A stretch of 64,000 nucleotides of DNA from Papaver somniferum (taxonomy: Eukaryota > Streptophyta > Magnoliopsida > Ranunculales > Papaveraceae), in the NCBI RefSeq assembly GCF_003573695.1, contig NC_039362.1, positions 13,598,063 through 13,662,062 on the forward strand. Reading direction: 5' to 3'. The translations under genes were made by a program, and so were the position numbers. Each line of letters begins with the position of its first letter. Position 1 is the stretch's first letter. The notes below the pieces were generated by a model. That model searched no databases. It had not been told where the DNA came from and worked only from the letters and a program-made list of their open reading frames with translations. Positions 36,946-49,420 of this stretch are shown piece after piece.

Positions 36946-38892
36946 TCCTTTAATGCTAAGATTAATTTCTCAATATTTGAGTAATTCTTCTCGGCAATAT
37001 TAAAAGTTTTGCTAATGTAATAAATGGGTTTCTCCACTCCTGCGTCTATTCGCAATAATACAACACTTAATGCATGCGACGTCGTCGCAAGATAGATCAA
37101 TAATTCTTCTCCCGATTCTGCTTTTTGTAAAATAGTTGTATTCATAAGAAGTTCTTTGATCCCTTGAAAAGCTTTTTCACATTCATCAGTCCATTTAAAT
37201 TTCGCACCCTTCTTGAGTATATCGAAAAAATATTTGCATTTGTCTGATGATCGCGAAATGAATCTCCCCAGCGAAGCTAGAAGCCCATTCAACTTCTTTA
37301 CATCTTTTATTGTTGCTGGTGTTGGCATGTCACGAACTGCTTGCACTTTTTCTGGATCAACCTGTATTCCTTCCTTTGATACAATGTAGCCTAAAAATTT
37401 TCCCGATGCAACTCCAATAGTACACTTCTCAGGATTCAATTTAATGTTATACTGCCGCATTTGTTCAAAAATCTCCCTCAGGTCTTGTACATGGTCTTTA
37501 GCTTCTTTACTCTTTACTAACATGCCATCCACATATACTTCTAATGTTTTGTGTATCCATTTTGTGAACACCTTCTCTACCATTCTTTGGTATGTCGCTC
37601 CCGCATTTCGCAAACCAAATGGCATTTTCGTGTAACAATATAAACCTCTAGGGGCAAAGAAAGCAGTATGTTCTTGATCTTCTTCAGCGAGAGGGATTTG
37701 GTTATACCCTTTGTACCCATCTAAAGACGATACTCTATCGTTTCCAGCTGCGGATTCCACCATTTGAGGAATATCTGGTAACAGAAAACTATCCTTGGGG
37801 CAAGCTTTGTTTCAATCAGTGAAATCTATGCAAATCCTGATTCCTTTGTTTTTCTTTGGGACAATGACCATATTCGCTATCCATTCTGGGTATTTAGCTT
37901 CTCTTATGATTCCCGCATCAAGCATTTTCTGTAGTTCTTCTTCTATTTGGGAATGGTAAGTTGTTGCAATTTTTCTTATTCTCTGTTTAAATGGTCTTAC
38001 ATTTTTGTTAATCTCCAACTTGTGGCATGCAATTGATGGATCTATTCCTGGTATCTCATCCATGCTTCCTGCAAAACATCTTTATATTCTCGCAACAAGT
38101 TAACAGTTTTTTCTTCTTATTCCACATCCATTTTGGTTCTAGTTCTCAATATTAGAGGTTCTTTTATAGTCCCAACGTTTATTTCTTTTGTTGGTTCTGC
38201 GGCAGTGTAACTGGGTTTAGGTTCTCCCATTGGTGTTGGTTCTTTTATTGTTTTCATAGGTCCTTCTCCTTCTTCCGAAATTTCGCTGGGTATTCCTTTG
38301 CCTTCTTTTTCCCTATCATATATACTCTAAATTCTTCTTCTTTCTTTGCTTCCTTTGCCAACTTTCTGCGAAATTGCTTCTTTTTTGCTTGTCCTTCATA
38401 ATGCTTTACTTCAATTTGATGACATAATTTCGCATTGTCAACATCTCCTCTGATTTCACCTATTCCATTTGGTGTGGGGAATTTAATACATTGATGCAAC
38501 GTTGATACTACAGCTTTTATCGCATGTATCCATGGTCTTCCTAATAACATATTATATGGCGATTCCATATCCACCACGCACAGTGTTACATGTGTTTCGA
38601 TTTCTCCAAGTGGAATTCGTACCACTATCTCTCCTTTAGGTTTTGTTGTGGATTTTCCAAAGTCGTGAACAAAATATGTTGAACTGGACATTTCTTCATC
38701 TTTGAATCCCATTATCCGGAATGCGTGATAAAATATTATATCCATTGAACTCCCTGTATCGACTAAAGTTCTGTTCAATATCCATTCTCCCGTGGATTTT
38801 GTTGTTGTCTCCTTCTCTTTTCGCGTAATAGGCATTGTGATAACCAATGGAGATGTGTGGTTCAAATTTTCTTTCGGTATTTCTGCCGCCAT
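36946..38892 (-). pseudogene. Tat-like Ty3/gypsy pol remnant (protease, RT, RNase H)
   Basis: Minus-strand pol in order: aspartic protease (active site LVDTGSS, about 38740-38770), a basic linker, reverse transcriptase (VRPFKQ..IREAKYPEWIANMVIVPKK, then LDGYKGYNQI and MPFGLRNAGATYQR) and the start of RNase H (KPIYYISKTFN). The RT catalytic box reads YVDG instead of YVDD near 37530. A stop (TGA near 37812) splits the RT. RNase H is cut short near 36945, where Harbinger sequence begins, and no integrase follows. The element is therefore truncated and dead. Confidence 0.85.
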
Positions 38893-39609
38893 GAATGTAA
38901 TTTTTTGCTTTTCTCAATCTTTCAAGGGTGATGTCTTTTCTACCGCCATAACCTTCCTTCAAAATTTCGTTTATGTATTCTTCCTTTGATATTTTCATGG
39001 AATTCATTAACCATCGTTTTTGTTATCATATTACACTCCAATCTTTTGTCATCTTCATTAATTCTAATCATCTTTCTTTTAACTGGTTCACTGATTTATT
39101 TAATCATTTTCTTGATTTGAATATTCTTAACAACAATCTTCAACTTTCGATCTTCAAGGAAATCCTACACCACACCCCTCGTATGATTTCATTATTAATC
39201 AACTCATTTTTAGGTTTACACTCTTAATTTTATTGATCAATCTTTGAATGTTCTTACAAGAAAAGATAAAGAAATCAAGAATGACCTCTACTCTAGACTT
39301 TCTCTCTCCTATTTACTTGTTTCTTACTCAAAAAAGATCTCTCTCTTTCTTTACAACTTGAACGACTATTTATAGGGATATACATAGTGGATGACAGCTA
39401 ATCGGTCCTTTATTTTCGGGTATGGTCTGTGACATTCTCGCAACCTTACAAATGTTAATTTCGCAAGCTCTATAATTTTCGCAGGACTATCACATCTTTC
39501 TCGTGATCCTAGCTTTTATCATATCATTTCTGAAATTGTTTTGCGACGCTGTTGTGTTGTGTTGTTGATAATTTCGCTAAGATATTATTGTTGCGAGATT
39601 CTGATCCTA
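38893..39609 (-). repeat. 5' LTR and gag remnant of the Tat-like gypsy
   Basis: On the minus strand the LTR begins TGTAGGATCAG at 39609 and carries a TATA box (ctataaatag, about 39369-39378) followed by a purine-rich leader. A short gag-end remnant (MNSMKISKEEYINEILKEGY, 39007 downward) precedes the protease, so most of gag is deleted. The element sits inside the 3' LTR of the Athila element: LTR sequence starting ctccaagtag resumes at 39610. The LTR's inner end is not clear. Confidence 0.6.
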
Positions 39610-42312
39610 CACTCCAAGTAGAATACATGATACCAAAAGTTGTAGAAGTCTTCTCTTTTATAGCTCCTCTTGTTCCAAAATTAGGTCCAAGTCTTCAAAG
39701 TCCATTAGATAAAAATCCACCAAGCCCATATGTGAGAAAAACCCATGTAAAAATTATCCCAAAAATATGATGCCGGAAAATTGGGTCTACCGCTGGAAGT
39801 TGGCCGGAAAAGTGACAGGAGAAGTATCTCAGGTGACCGGCAAAGCCCACCCGGTCATCGGTCAAATGGGTCAGATCGTCGAGTCAACTCAGTCAAAGTG
39901 ACCGAGTCAAACCGAGTCAATGAGTCAGATGGCTAATCAGATGAGTCAGGTCTGGCTCAGTCTGATTCACTTTGGCCCACGCCATTTGCATTGGCCAGAT
40001 TTAGTGTTGCACCATCATTGTGCTTCACAGGTACCTATACAGCCATGACGGTTGCTCTCTGCTCCAGCTGCACTGCACATACATCTACCAGTTGCAACTT
40101 GCATTTCATTAACAACAAAACACTTCATTGCATTCATTGCATCACCTCCATCACTTCACTTCAGCTTGTATTGCATTTCAACTCCATCAGAGCCTATTGG
40201 TATTTCAGCTCATTTCCACCTTAAGAGACTCGACTAACTCCAGTCCAAAGCAGCAACAACACAACCCACAATTAGCACCACCTCCAACTTCAAGCACCAC
40301 ACAGCACCTGTAACTTCATCTCAGTCGTACCTCCATCTCGGAAACACCACAGATTCAGCTCTCAATTGCAAGCAACACCAACACACACTGCAATACCGCC
40401 AACAACTGCAACTGATTTATTCTCCTTACACCCTAACATACATCTAGTGACTGCAGTTTCAGTTCAACCCAGCTGCAGCTGCAACTGCCTCATGACCACA
40501 ACCATTTGCAAGTCTCCAATTCTGCCATTGCAAACTTGAGTATGCATCATCCCTGACTAGTTCCTTGAACTCCATCATCTGTAATCATCACTCCTATTGC
40601 ATTCATCTCATCTACATATCTTCTCCAGACCACCTTCTCAAGCCAGCTTCAGATGAAGTCAATAACACCCTTCAATCCACAACACCTCATCTCCATCTCA
40701 GTTTCAAGCTTCACCCACTGCTCATGCTTTGCAACAGTGGCAACAACCACCAGATTTAAGCCTTCAGTTAACCTGCAACATATACCAGCTGCAACTCGTT
40801 CTCTGCCACCTGCAATTTGTACTTGGATCCATTCACTCCAGCACTAACCCATTAGGTCCCTGGCAGTATCAGCAACTCCTGCTCAGTACCAACTTAACCT
40901 GCAGAGCCATAGCACCACCTGAATTGCAGCTCATTCTAACACCAAAGAACTCCATTCTTCCATCGCAGCAGCAACGCAGCTCTCCACCATTCTAGCAGGT
41001 TTGTCTCTGCTTAACTTCAGCATATTTATCTCCTATTACTTCCGGCATTCACAACCAAACCAACACCAATACCATTAGTTCCATCTGAACTGCAATCAAG
41101 CAGCAACAGCCAACACTCATTCATCTGCACAGCCAAACCCATGAGCAATTTGAGTCCCTGCAAATCTTCTTAGCTCCTAAAACTGCAACCCATCAATCTC
41201 AAAGCAACAACATCATCTTTACTGTCTTCTCAGCTCAAATGAGCTTCATAATCCCCATGAATCTTTCAGCATAGCAGCATATATCTCCATTGTCTTGACC
41301 TAAATTACCAGCAGCAAAGGTAATTTCTCCAGTAACTTCACTGCCTCATCTGAACAGCACAACCACCTCTTCCTTGGTCAGCTCGAACCCTCATTTCGTT
41401 ACCAACATCAAATTCACGTCAAACCCATCTCTAATCTCTAATTTCTTTGTTAATTTTCATCAACAGTTCACCCCATCTCTCAAATCAATAGCCACAACCC
41501 TAAATTTCCATCTCAATGATTCAGAATAACTTCAACCCCCTAACTTCCTTCTTCTCCAACTTCAGATTCGACTCAAACCCGAAGATCCAATTCTTCTTGT
41601 TCCTTGAATTTCTCAAATCTCCCATCTTCTTCATCAGTTCATCTTCTCTGAGATCTCCTCCATCACTGACGTCAACAACAACCAAATATCCTGTGAACAG
41701 CCATCGTCGATCACATCTTCCACAGCTCGAATTTCTCGATCTCTCTGAAATTCGGCGCAACCATTTTCTCTCGGTTTCAGGTAGAGTGGGAAATAATGAG
41801 AAGATAAACTCTTCTCTGAATTTTAGGGTAAGAGAAGCTGACATGATACAACCACTCAGATGAATTGGCTAAGGGGGTACCCAGATGACTCTAGGCACCC
41901 TAAGTGTTGATACGTGCCACCAAAGAATGACAACTCATTTTGCTCCATTGTGCTTCCAATAGCATCTGCACGTGAGAAATTCCGCTTTTGCTCTTCTTTG
42001 AACTCTTCCACCAACATCAGCCGTCTATAATTTCTCAAATTCACTTCTTCTCTTCAGTGTCTCTTCATCACTAAAGTTGTCGTACTTTTCAGACAAAATT
42101 CGCATCACTAACGCCGACATGCTTTTCAGACAGAGATGAAAAAATAAAAATAAATGATGAGAAATAATTTCGCCTCAAACACCATTTGCACCTTTTAAGC
42201 GACGTTTCTTCTTCTTTTGTTCCAAACGATTCCAAAGTACGTACCTAAAACTCAAAAGCGAACATAAGATACAAAATTTACAAGAAAACTTAGCAAAGAA
42301 AGCATAAACAAC
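39610..42312 (-). repeat. Athila copy A, partial 3' LTR
   Basis: Matches 50298-52995 of the 5' LTR almost base for base, with small indels. It ends at 42312, where the match breaks at agcataaacaa, missing the LTR's first bases (TGATAGGTGTC..). On the other side it is broken at 39609 by the Tat-like element. The C/A-rich stretch gives spurious plus-strand open frames (for example 41516-41863) that recur in the other LTR. Confidence 0.88.
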
Positions 42313-43626
42313 TCCGTGTCGCTGAGGATACGGTTACTCTTAGCATGAATAACATGCCTTTGAACCTCTAGGTTTCCCTAGTGGACGAGTTATAGTCTCG
42401 TGAAGGTTTACAAGAGGTGTACCTACAAAACCTTTTACTCCAAATTCCAACTACCTGTGAAGAATCTATGAATGACACTAAACATTTTGTACTTGGCATA
42501 CTATCAATGATTACAGGAGGAAGTACCCACTTTCGAATCCAATTCATTCATAAATTAGTAATATAGCTTTATCATAAAGTTGAACACAACCACAATACTC
42601 GGAATCTAATCAACCACAATCACATGAAAAGATTAAGAAGATAGATATAGATAGTAGATGGTGGCGAACTGTCGACTAAGGTGAATGGTGTTTCCCATAT
42701 TTGTCTGAAGGTCACTTCCAAAACAAACCTAAAAATCCTATTGGATTGAGCTACTGGTCTGAATTCTAATATCAACACAGCTGGCATGTACAAGGGAACC
42801 AGCGGTCGACAAACTTAATTCTAGATCAATTCACCGGTATATACAAGGGAACCAGTGATCGATTTTATTCAACACAATAATAATATTTTTTTTAATGACA
42901 TCATGATTGGATCTTGTGGATCCAAGCGCATGTTTCTTGTCAGCAGATTACATGATAGTTCCCTTGGATCATGCACTCCACGCTTGCTTAGGCGACGGAG
43001 ACAGGGAGAACACACACATATTGCTTTATCCAAGTCTCATATTTATTCCTTTTGGTCAATTGGTCGGTCTCTTTATTTTATTTTTTAGTAACTCAATCAC
43101 TCTATTTCATCATAGCAATGATAACAATTCGATGTTCGTGCCCCACCAATTCACTTAGAGAAACAATAGATAAATATGGAAAAAATAGAACATGATATGG
43201 TGACGACTCCGAGATATGGTGACAACTAACATGTTATTTATTCTTATATTTTGTTCGTTTTCATATGAATAGACTCTACTAATGGGTTCCTCAGCTCCTA
43301 CAACCATGACATTTCCATTAGTGTAAGGCACATGTTTCTAGACTTAGGAGTTTATCATCTCTTTTTGTTTTGTTTTGTTTTTTCAACTAAAGGCATCAAA
43401 TCAACTAACTATACAGCATATAAATGCTCCCCCACACTTAAACTTTACATTGTCCTCAATGTAAAATTTAGTCATTCAAAGTAAAGTTCAAAGTGGGAAA
43501 TTCTGCAAATGATATGCAAAAACAAAGATAAAATACTTAAAAATAAAAAGATAAAGATACAAAACCGGTGGGTTGCCTCCCACTTAGCGCTTGGTTTAAA
43601 GTCGTCAGCCCGACTTGCAACTCCAA
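42313..43626 (-). other. Athila copy A, 3' non-coding region
   Basis: Lies between the integrase stop and the 3' LTR. Parts (42640-43160) match 59020-59540 of Athila copy B closely, including acaagggaaccag repeats and a block around cttgtcagcagattaca. A purine tract (minus TAAGTGTGGGGGAGC, about 43421-43440) is a polypurine-tract-like element. No ORF. Confidence 0.7.
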
Positions 43627-46600
43627 TCACTCCTCCATAGGGAGTACTTCCACGACTTCCGACGAGAAGTTTTCATAATATGGTTTCAGCCGGTGCCCAT
43701 TCACTTTAAGCTCATTTCCTGTAGCTAAACTACGAATTTCCACTGCACCATGAGAAAACACATTAGTCACAATAAAAGGTCCAATCCAACGTGACCTTAA
43801 TTTACCCGAAAATAATTGCAAGCGAGAATTAAACAAAACCACTTTCTGCCCAATGCAAAATTATTTCTTTGTAATCATATGATCATGAAATGCTTTCGTC
43901 CTTTATTTGTAAATTCGTGAGCTTTCAAATGCATCATTGCGAATCTCCTCTAACTCTTGAAGTTGCAACTTCCTTTACTTTCCAGCACCATCCAACTCCA
44001 TATTGCATTGCTTAATAGCCCAAAACTCCTTATGCTCAATTTCTATGGGTAAGTGACAAGGTTTACCATACACAAGCCTAAAGGGTGACATCCCAATAGG
44101 TGTCTTGTATGCGGTTCTATATGCCCACAAAACATCATTGAGTCGCATGCTCCAATATTTCCTTGTTGGATTCACCGTCTTCTCTAGAATGGATTTCACC
44201 TCTCGGTTGGAAACCTCGGCTTGTCCATTTGTTTGTGGGTGGTAGGGTGTTGCAATCCTATGCGACACATTGTACTTCCTTAACATGTTTTGCAAGAACC
44301 TGTTTTTGAAGTGCGAACCTCCATCGCTAATTATAGCCCTTGGAATACCAAACCTTGCAAATATATTTGCTTGCACAAAATTTAAAACAACTTTAGAATC
44401 ATTAGTTGGGGTGGCCTTAGCTTCCACCCATTTCGAGACATAATCCACAGCAAGCAAGATATAATATTCCCACTAGAATTGACAAAAGGGCCCATAAAAT
44501 CAAGGGTTAATTTGCGTTACCTCCCCTGGAGAAGATCATAATTTGAGTTACCTCCCCTACAGAATAAATATTAGTAAAACCTCCTCTCGTCACTTTTTCC
44601 ATCCAAACCCCGTTAGCTGAGAAGATCATAATTTGAGTTACCTCCCCTGAAGAAGATCATAATTTGAGTTACCTCCCCTAAGAGCATCCAGCTGTACGAA
44701 GCAGCTGACTCAGCTAACGGGATTTGGATGGAAAAAGTGACGAGAGGAGGTTTTACTAATATTTGTTCTGTAGGGGAGGTAACTCAAATTATGATCTTCT
44801 CCAGGGGAGGTAACGCAAATTACCCCTAAAAAATCAATTCCCCATACATCAAAAACCTCAACAAATTGAATAATAGTTTGTGGCATTTGATTTCGAGCAC
44901 CTAGATTGCCTGTTCTTTGGCACCTATCACATGTGATACAAAATGCATGCACATCCTTAAACAAAGTTGGCCAATAGAAACCACATTCTAGTACCTTGAG
45001 AGCGGTTCTCTTGCTCCCAAAGTGTCCTCCACAAGCATATGAGTGGAAAAAAGACAAGATAAAATTAAATTCTGATTCGGGAACGCACCTTCTTATTACT
45101 TGGTCACCACAATGTTTTCATAAGTATGGATCATCCCATATGTATTGGTTTCCTAACTTCTTAAGTTTGTCTCTCTCAGCACGAGACAAGTTCTTCGGAA
45201 TTTATTTAGACACTAAGTAATTAACAATATCAGCGTACCATGGTTCTCCAAAAACAATTGAGAATAGTTGCTCATCCGGGAAGCTTTCACGCAATGGGAT
45301 AGTTTCCTTTTCCACAGCAAGACGGCTCAAGTGATCCGCAACGGTGTTCTCAATTCCTTTCTTGTCTTTGATCTCTATGTCAAACTCTTGCAAGAGTAAA
45401 ATCCATTGTATAAGCATCGGTTTCGCCTCTTTCTTCATTAGCAAGTACCTAAGTGCTGCATGATCAGAAAAGACAACAACTTTTGTACCAATTAGATAAG
45501 AGCGAAACTTTTCCAAAGAAAAAAAATAGCTAATAACTCTTTTTCAGTGGTTGTGTAGTTTTGTTGGGCTTCATTGAGTGTCCTAGAAGCATAATAAATG
45601 GCATGAGGTATCTTCCCCACACGCTTCCCAAGCACCGCACCAACCGCATAATCACTTGCATCACACAGGAGCTCAAAAGGTTTGTTCCAATCCGGTGGTT
45701 TAATGATAGAGGCTGAAATCAAAAGTTCTTTCAAACGATTGAATGCCGCCATACACTTATCATCAAAGTTAAAAACCACATCTTTTTGCAATAAATTTCA
45801 AAGTGGTGATGCTATCTTGGAAAAGTCCTTGATGAATCTACGATAAAAACCTACATGATCAAGAAAAGAGCGTATCTCCCTCACCGTGGTGGGAGGGTTT
45901 AGAGCACGAATAAGGTCTATCTTTGATTTATCGACTTCCAATCCTTTAGACATATTATATGGCCTAAAACTATACCATGAGTTACCATGAAATGACACTT
46001 CTCCCAATTCAGCACAAGGTTTGTTTCAACACATCGTTCAAGGATTAATGATAAATTGTGCAAGCAAAGGTCAAATGAATCACCAAAGACACTAAAGTCA
46101 TCCATAAACACTTTGATTATGTTTTCAACATATTCTGAGAAAATACTTACTATACACCTTTGAAAGGTAGATGGAGCATTGCACAAGCCAAAAGGCATCC
46201 TTCTATAAGCAAAACTACCGAAAGGACAAGTGAAAGTGGTTTTCTCTTGATCCTCCGGCGCTATCACAATTTATTGTAACCTGAATAGCCATCAAGGAAG
46301 CAATAGTAAGAGTGTCCAGCTAAACGTTCAAGCATTTGATCAATAAAAGGTAACGGAAAGTGATCCTTCCTAGTGGTGGCATTCAATTTTCTATAATCAA
46401 TACAAACCCTCCAACCGGTTTGCACACGAGCTGGAACAAGTTTATTCTTATCATTCTCCACCACTGTCACACCTGATTTCTTTGGTACCACTTGTACCGG
46501 TCTCACCCACTTGCTATCGGATATGGGGTAAATAACACCCACATCCAAAAGCTTGAGTATTTCCTTTTTCATAACTTTCATCATGGGGGGGGTTCAAACG

Positions 46601-48085
46601 ACGTTGCGCTTTCCTTGTAGACTTTCCATTGTCTTCCAATCGGATCGTGTGCATACAAACGGCAGGGCTTATACCCTTGATATCGGCAATTGTCCATCCT
46701 ATGACCGTCTTGTACGTCCTTAGCACCCTTAGAAATTTTTGCTCATGTAATTCACTAAACTCATTAGAAACAATCACATGTAAGTCTTCGTTGTCACCCA
46801 AGTACAAGTACTTTAAGTGACTTGGAAGAGGTTTCAATTCTAACTTTGGAGATTTAACAATTGATGGTACAAGTTTTTCATCATTGCAAGGTAAAGAAGC
46901 ATATGAAATATTCTTAAGTGCAGATTTTTCCGGTAATGAGTCAAGAGAACCAATGGTTTCTTTAATCTCATCGCCGTACTCCAAACCATCATCAATGGGT
47001 GTAGTGAGCACGGTTTCCAAAATATCAACACCATTCAACTCAAACATTTGTTGCGCCAATGTATCCATCACATCAATGGAGAAACAAGAGTGGACATCAC
47101 TAGGATATCTCATCGTCTCGAAAATGTTGAAACGTATTATTTCTCCATCAAACTCCATAGTTAGCGTTCCCTTGTTCACATCAATAATGGCTTTCGCCGT
47201 TTTCATGAAGGGACGCTCAAGTAGCAATGGAAGAGATGAGTCTGATGAACCTTCATCCATCTCTAACACACAAAAGTCAGCTGGAAATACTAGTTGATTA
47301 ACCTGCACAAGAACATCCTCAACAATACCCATTGGGTAAACATTAGAGCGATCGGCTAATTGCAATACAATTCCAGCCTTTTTAAGAGGACCAAGATCGA
47401 GTGAGTTATTCATAGATGCAGGCATAACATTAACGGATGCACATAAGTCCAACATATCTTTGTTAAATGTGGTGTTACCAATTGTGACGGGAATGTCAAA
47501 ACTACCGGGATCCTTGCACTTAAGTGGAAGTTTGTGTTGTAAGATTTCCGAAGCATTCTCCCCCACACTTAGCACTTCATTACCTTTGAGCCTTTGCTTG
47601 TTGGTACACAAGTCCTTCAACATCTTTGCATACTTTGGAACTTGCTTGATTGCATCTATAAGTGATATGTTCACATGGATCTTCTTGAGAACGTCTAAAA
47701 TCTCCTTTTCTAGTTCCGCCTTCTTGGAATTTGCAAACCTACGAGGAAAAGGTATAGGAGGAACATAAGTAGAAACCGGAATTTTAGAGTTAGAAATAGG
47801 TACCTCAGAAGTTTGGGGAGAATCCTCATTCTTCTCCTCCAAAACAGGTTCCTTTGGTGTTTCCACCTTGCCCGAATCAGTAACTTCGGGTTGCACAAGT
47901 TGTGTACCACTTCTCAACGTAATTGCATTAACACCCTCTTTTGGGTTGATAGGTTGAGAAGGGAGTTTCCCACCATTTTGTTCCTTCAACTGGTTCAACT
48001 CAATAGCCATAGAACCAACTTGAGTTTGCAACTCTTTAACCGTGTTCTCCGTTCTTTGCATAAAAGATTTCAGCAACTCTTCCAT
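43627..48085 (-). pseudogene. Athila copy A pol (protease, RT, RNase H, integrase), frameshifted
   Basis: Minus strand. The first frame (48085-46514) carries a linker region typical of Athila and the protease, whose active-site motif reads DLCAS where DLGAS is usual. Reverse transcriptase follows (WRVCIDYRKLNATT, FLDGYSGY, MPFGLCNAPSTFQ and an intact FMDD box near 46110), with frame changes near 46550, 46265 and 46000. Then RNase H (LLCDASDYAVGAVLG, then TVADHLSRL) and integrase: zinc-binding CX2C (CITCDRCQ), a catalytic core with D, ISDGG and a glutamate in VSNREVKS (44457-43975), and a C-terminal domain (43842-43627). A 326-bp MITE splits the integrase between GIDF and the first catalytic region. 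Confidence 0.88.
44504..44829. mobile_element. Fold-back MITE inside the Athila integrase
   Basis: A 326-bp element whose two arms are inverted copies of each other over about 110 bp each (left gggttaatttgcgttacctc, right ggtaacgcaaattacccc). It is flanked by perfect 8-bp direct repeats aaaatcaa (44496-44503 and 44830-44837). Internal words tttgagttacctcccct are repeated several times. It interrupts the integrase right after codons for GIDF. The 8-bp duplication suggests hAT. Left and right ends are uneven by about four bases. Confidence 0.85.
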
Positions 48086-49089
48086 ACTTGACCCCTGATT
48101 TGAGGTTGTTGTTGTTGTTGTTGTGGGAATTGTTGTTGCTGAAATTGTTGTTGTTGTGGTTGAAATCCACTCGGACGGTTGAAAGTAGGTTGTTGAGCCG
48201 CTCCTTGCTTGTTGGCATAACTAAAATTGGAGTGATCTCTCCATCCCGGATTGTAAGTGTTGGAGTAGGGATCATACCGTCTTTGTTGATTTGGAAAGAC
48301 AGCATTAGCTTGTTCATTGGCGTCTTCATACCTTTGAAGAGAACTTGGTATCACCGCGGCTGCAACTTGTTGCATCATTGCTGTCATGTTACCCATTTGT
48401 TGACGAAGTTCTTCGACCTCGCTCACTTCATTTACTCTCCTGAGAAGCACATCCGAACCATGATTCAAGAATTGTTGGGAGTTCGCTGCCATGTTTTCAA
48501 TCGACTCTCTAGCTTGTGCCACCGTTTTGTTCACTAGTGCACCACCACCCGCAGCGTCAAGAAGATTCCTATCACTTGTTTGGAGTCCTTCATAGAAGTA
48601 TTGGATTATCATTGCATCACTAAATTGGTGGTGAGGACAGCTTGCCACCAATCTCTTGTATCGTTCCCAACATTCATATAAATATTCTCCCACATTTTGC
48701 TTCATTCCGCAAATCTCCTTGCGAATTTGAGTAGCCTTTGATGCTGGAAAATATCTCTCTAAAAAGAGTTTCTTCAACCCATTCCATGTTGTGACACTCC
48801 CGGAAGGCAAATAATACAACCAATCCTTAGCAATATCCGGCAAAGAGAATCGGAAAACTTTCAACATTGCACCATCCGCATCAGTATTCGCTGGAAGCAT
48901 GGCCGTGACAATGGTGTGGAAGTCCATAAGATGCTTGTTTGGGTCTTCATTCACCATGCCATAGAACTTTGGTAATTCTCTAAGCAACCCCTGCTTGATC
49001 TCGAAAATAGAGTTTGTTTGAACACACCATTATTGTGTATCCAACTTGTGAGAAGCCAAGTCCTTGAGTGTACGATTTGCATCACCCAT
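48070..49089 (-). pseudogene. Athila copy A gag
   Basis: Starts MGDANRTLKDLA at 49089 (further upstream in-frame sequence adds an acidic Glu-rich stretch). It has one in-frame stop (TAA at 49030-49032), then a long open stretch (48987-48070) with the retrotransposon gag domain (LLRELPKFYG..DPNKHLMDFH, W..YLPSGSVTTWNGLKKLFLERYFP) and a Gln-rich tail. A one-base shift in the CAA repeats near 48100 separates it from the protease frame, which is normally continuous with gag in this family. Confidence 0.85.
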
Positions 49090-49398
49090 TTCTTCTTCTT
49101 CTTCTTCTTCAAAAGGTGGTTCTTGTTCAACCGGAACCTCTTGTTCTTCTTCTAGTTGTAACTCTTTTTCCACTTCTAACTCTTGTTCTTCCGTCGTGTC
49201 TTGACTTGGTTGGAGTATTGTGCCTCTTCGAGTAGCTATCTCGCACCTTGGATAGTTCCAATCTTTAGAAGCCAGGGAATAGGTACCTGAAAAACAATTC
49301 TCACAAACAAGTAAGAAAAACAAAACAAGAAACAAAAAGCAAATATGAAAGCAGAAATGATGATAAGAAACTAAAAACTTAATAACTAGACGTATGCC

Positions 49399-49416
49399 TC
49401 CCCGGCAGCGGCGCCA
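49399..49416 (-). other. Athila copy A primer-binding site
   Basis: Minus strand TGGCGCCGCTGCCGGGGA, four bases inside the LTR end. It has the form of the tRNA-Asp-type site known for Athila elements. Confidence 0.85.
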
Positions 49417-49420
49417 AATT

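Noticed and set aside
39985..40995. Several Cys/His/Ser-rich short ORFs in the Athila LTRs
   Set aside because: They come from CA- and CT-rich repeat composition, overlap in all three frames, and recur in the second LTR.
41516..41863. A 115-codon plus-strand ORF that recurs at 52208-52555
   Set aside because: It is present twice only because both copies are LTRs of the same element. Composition is low-complexity and it lies antisense to the LTR with no promoter or family match.
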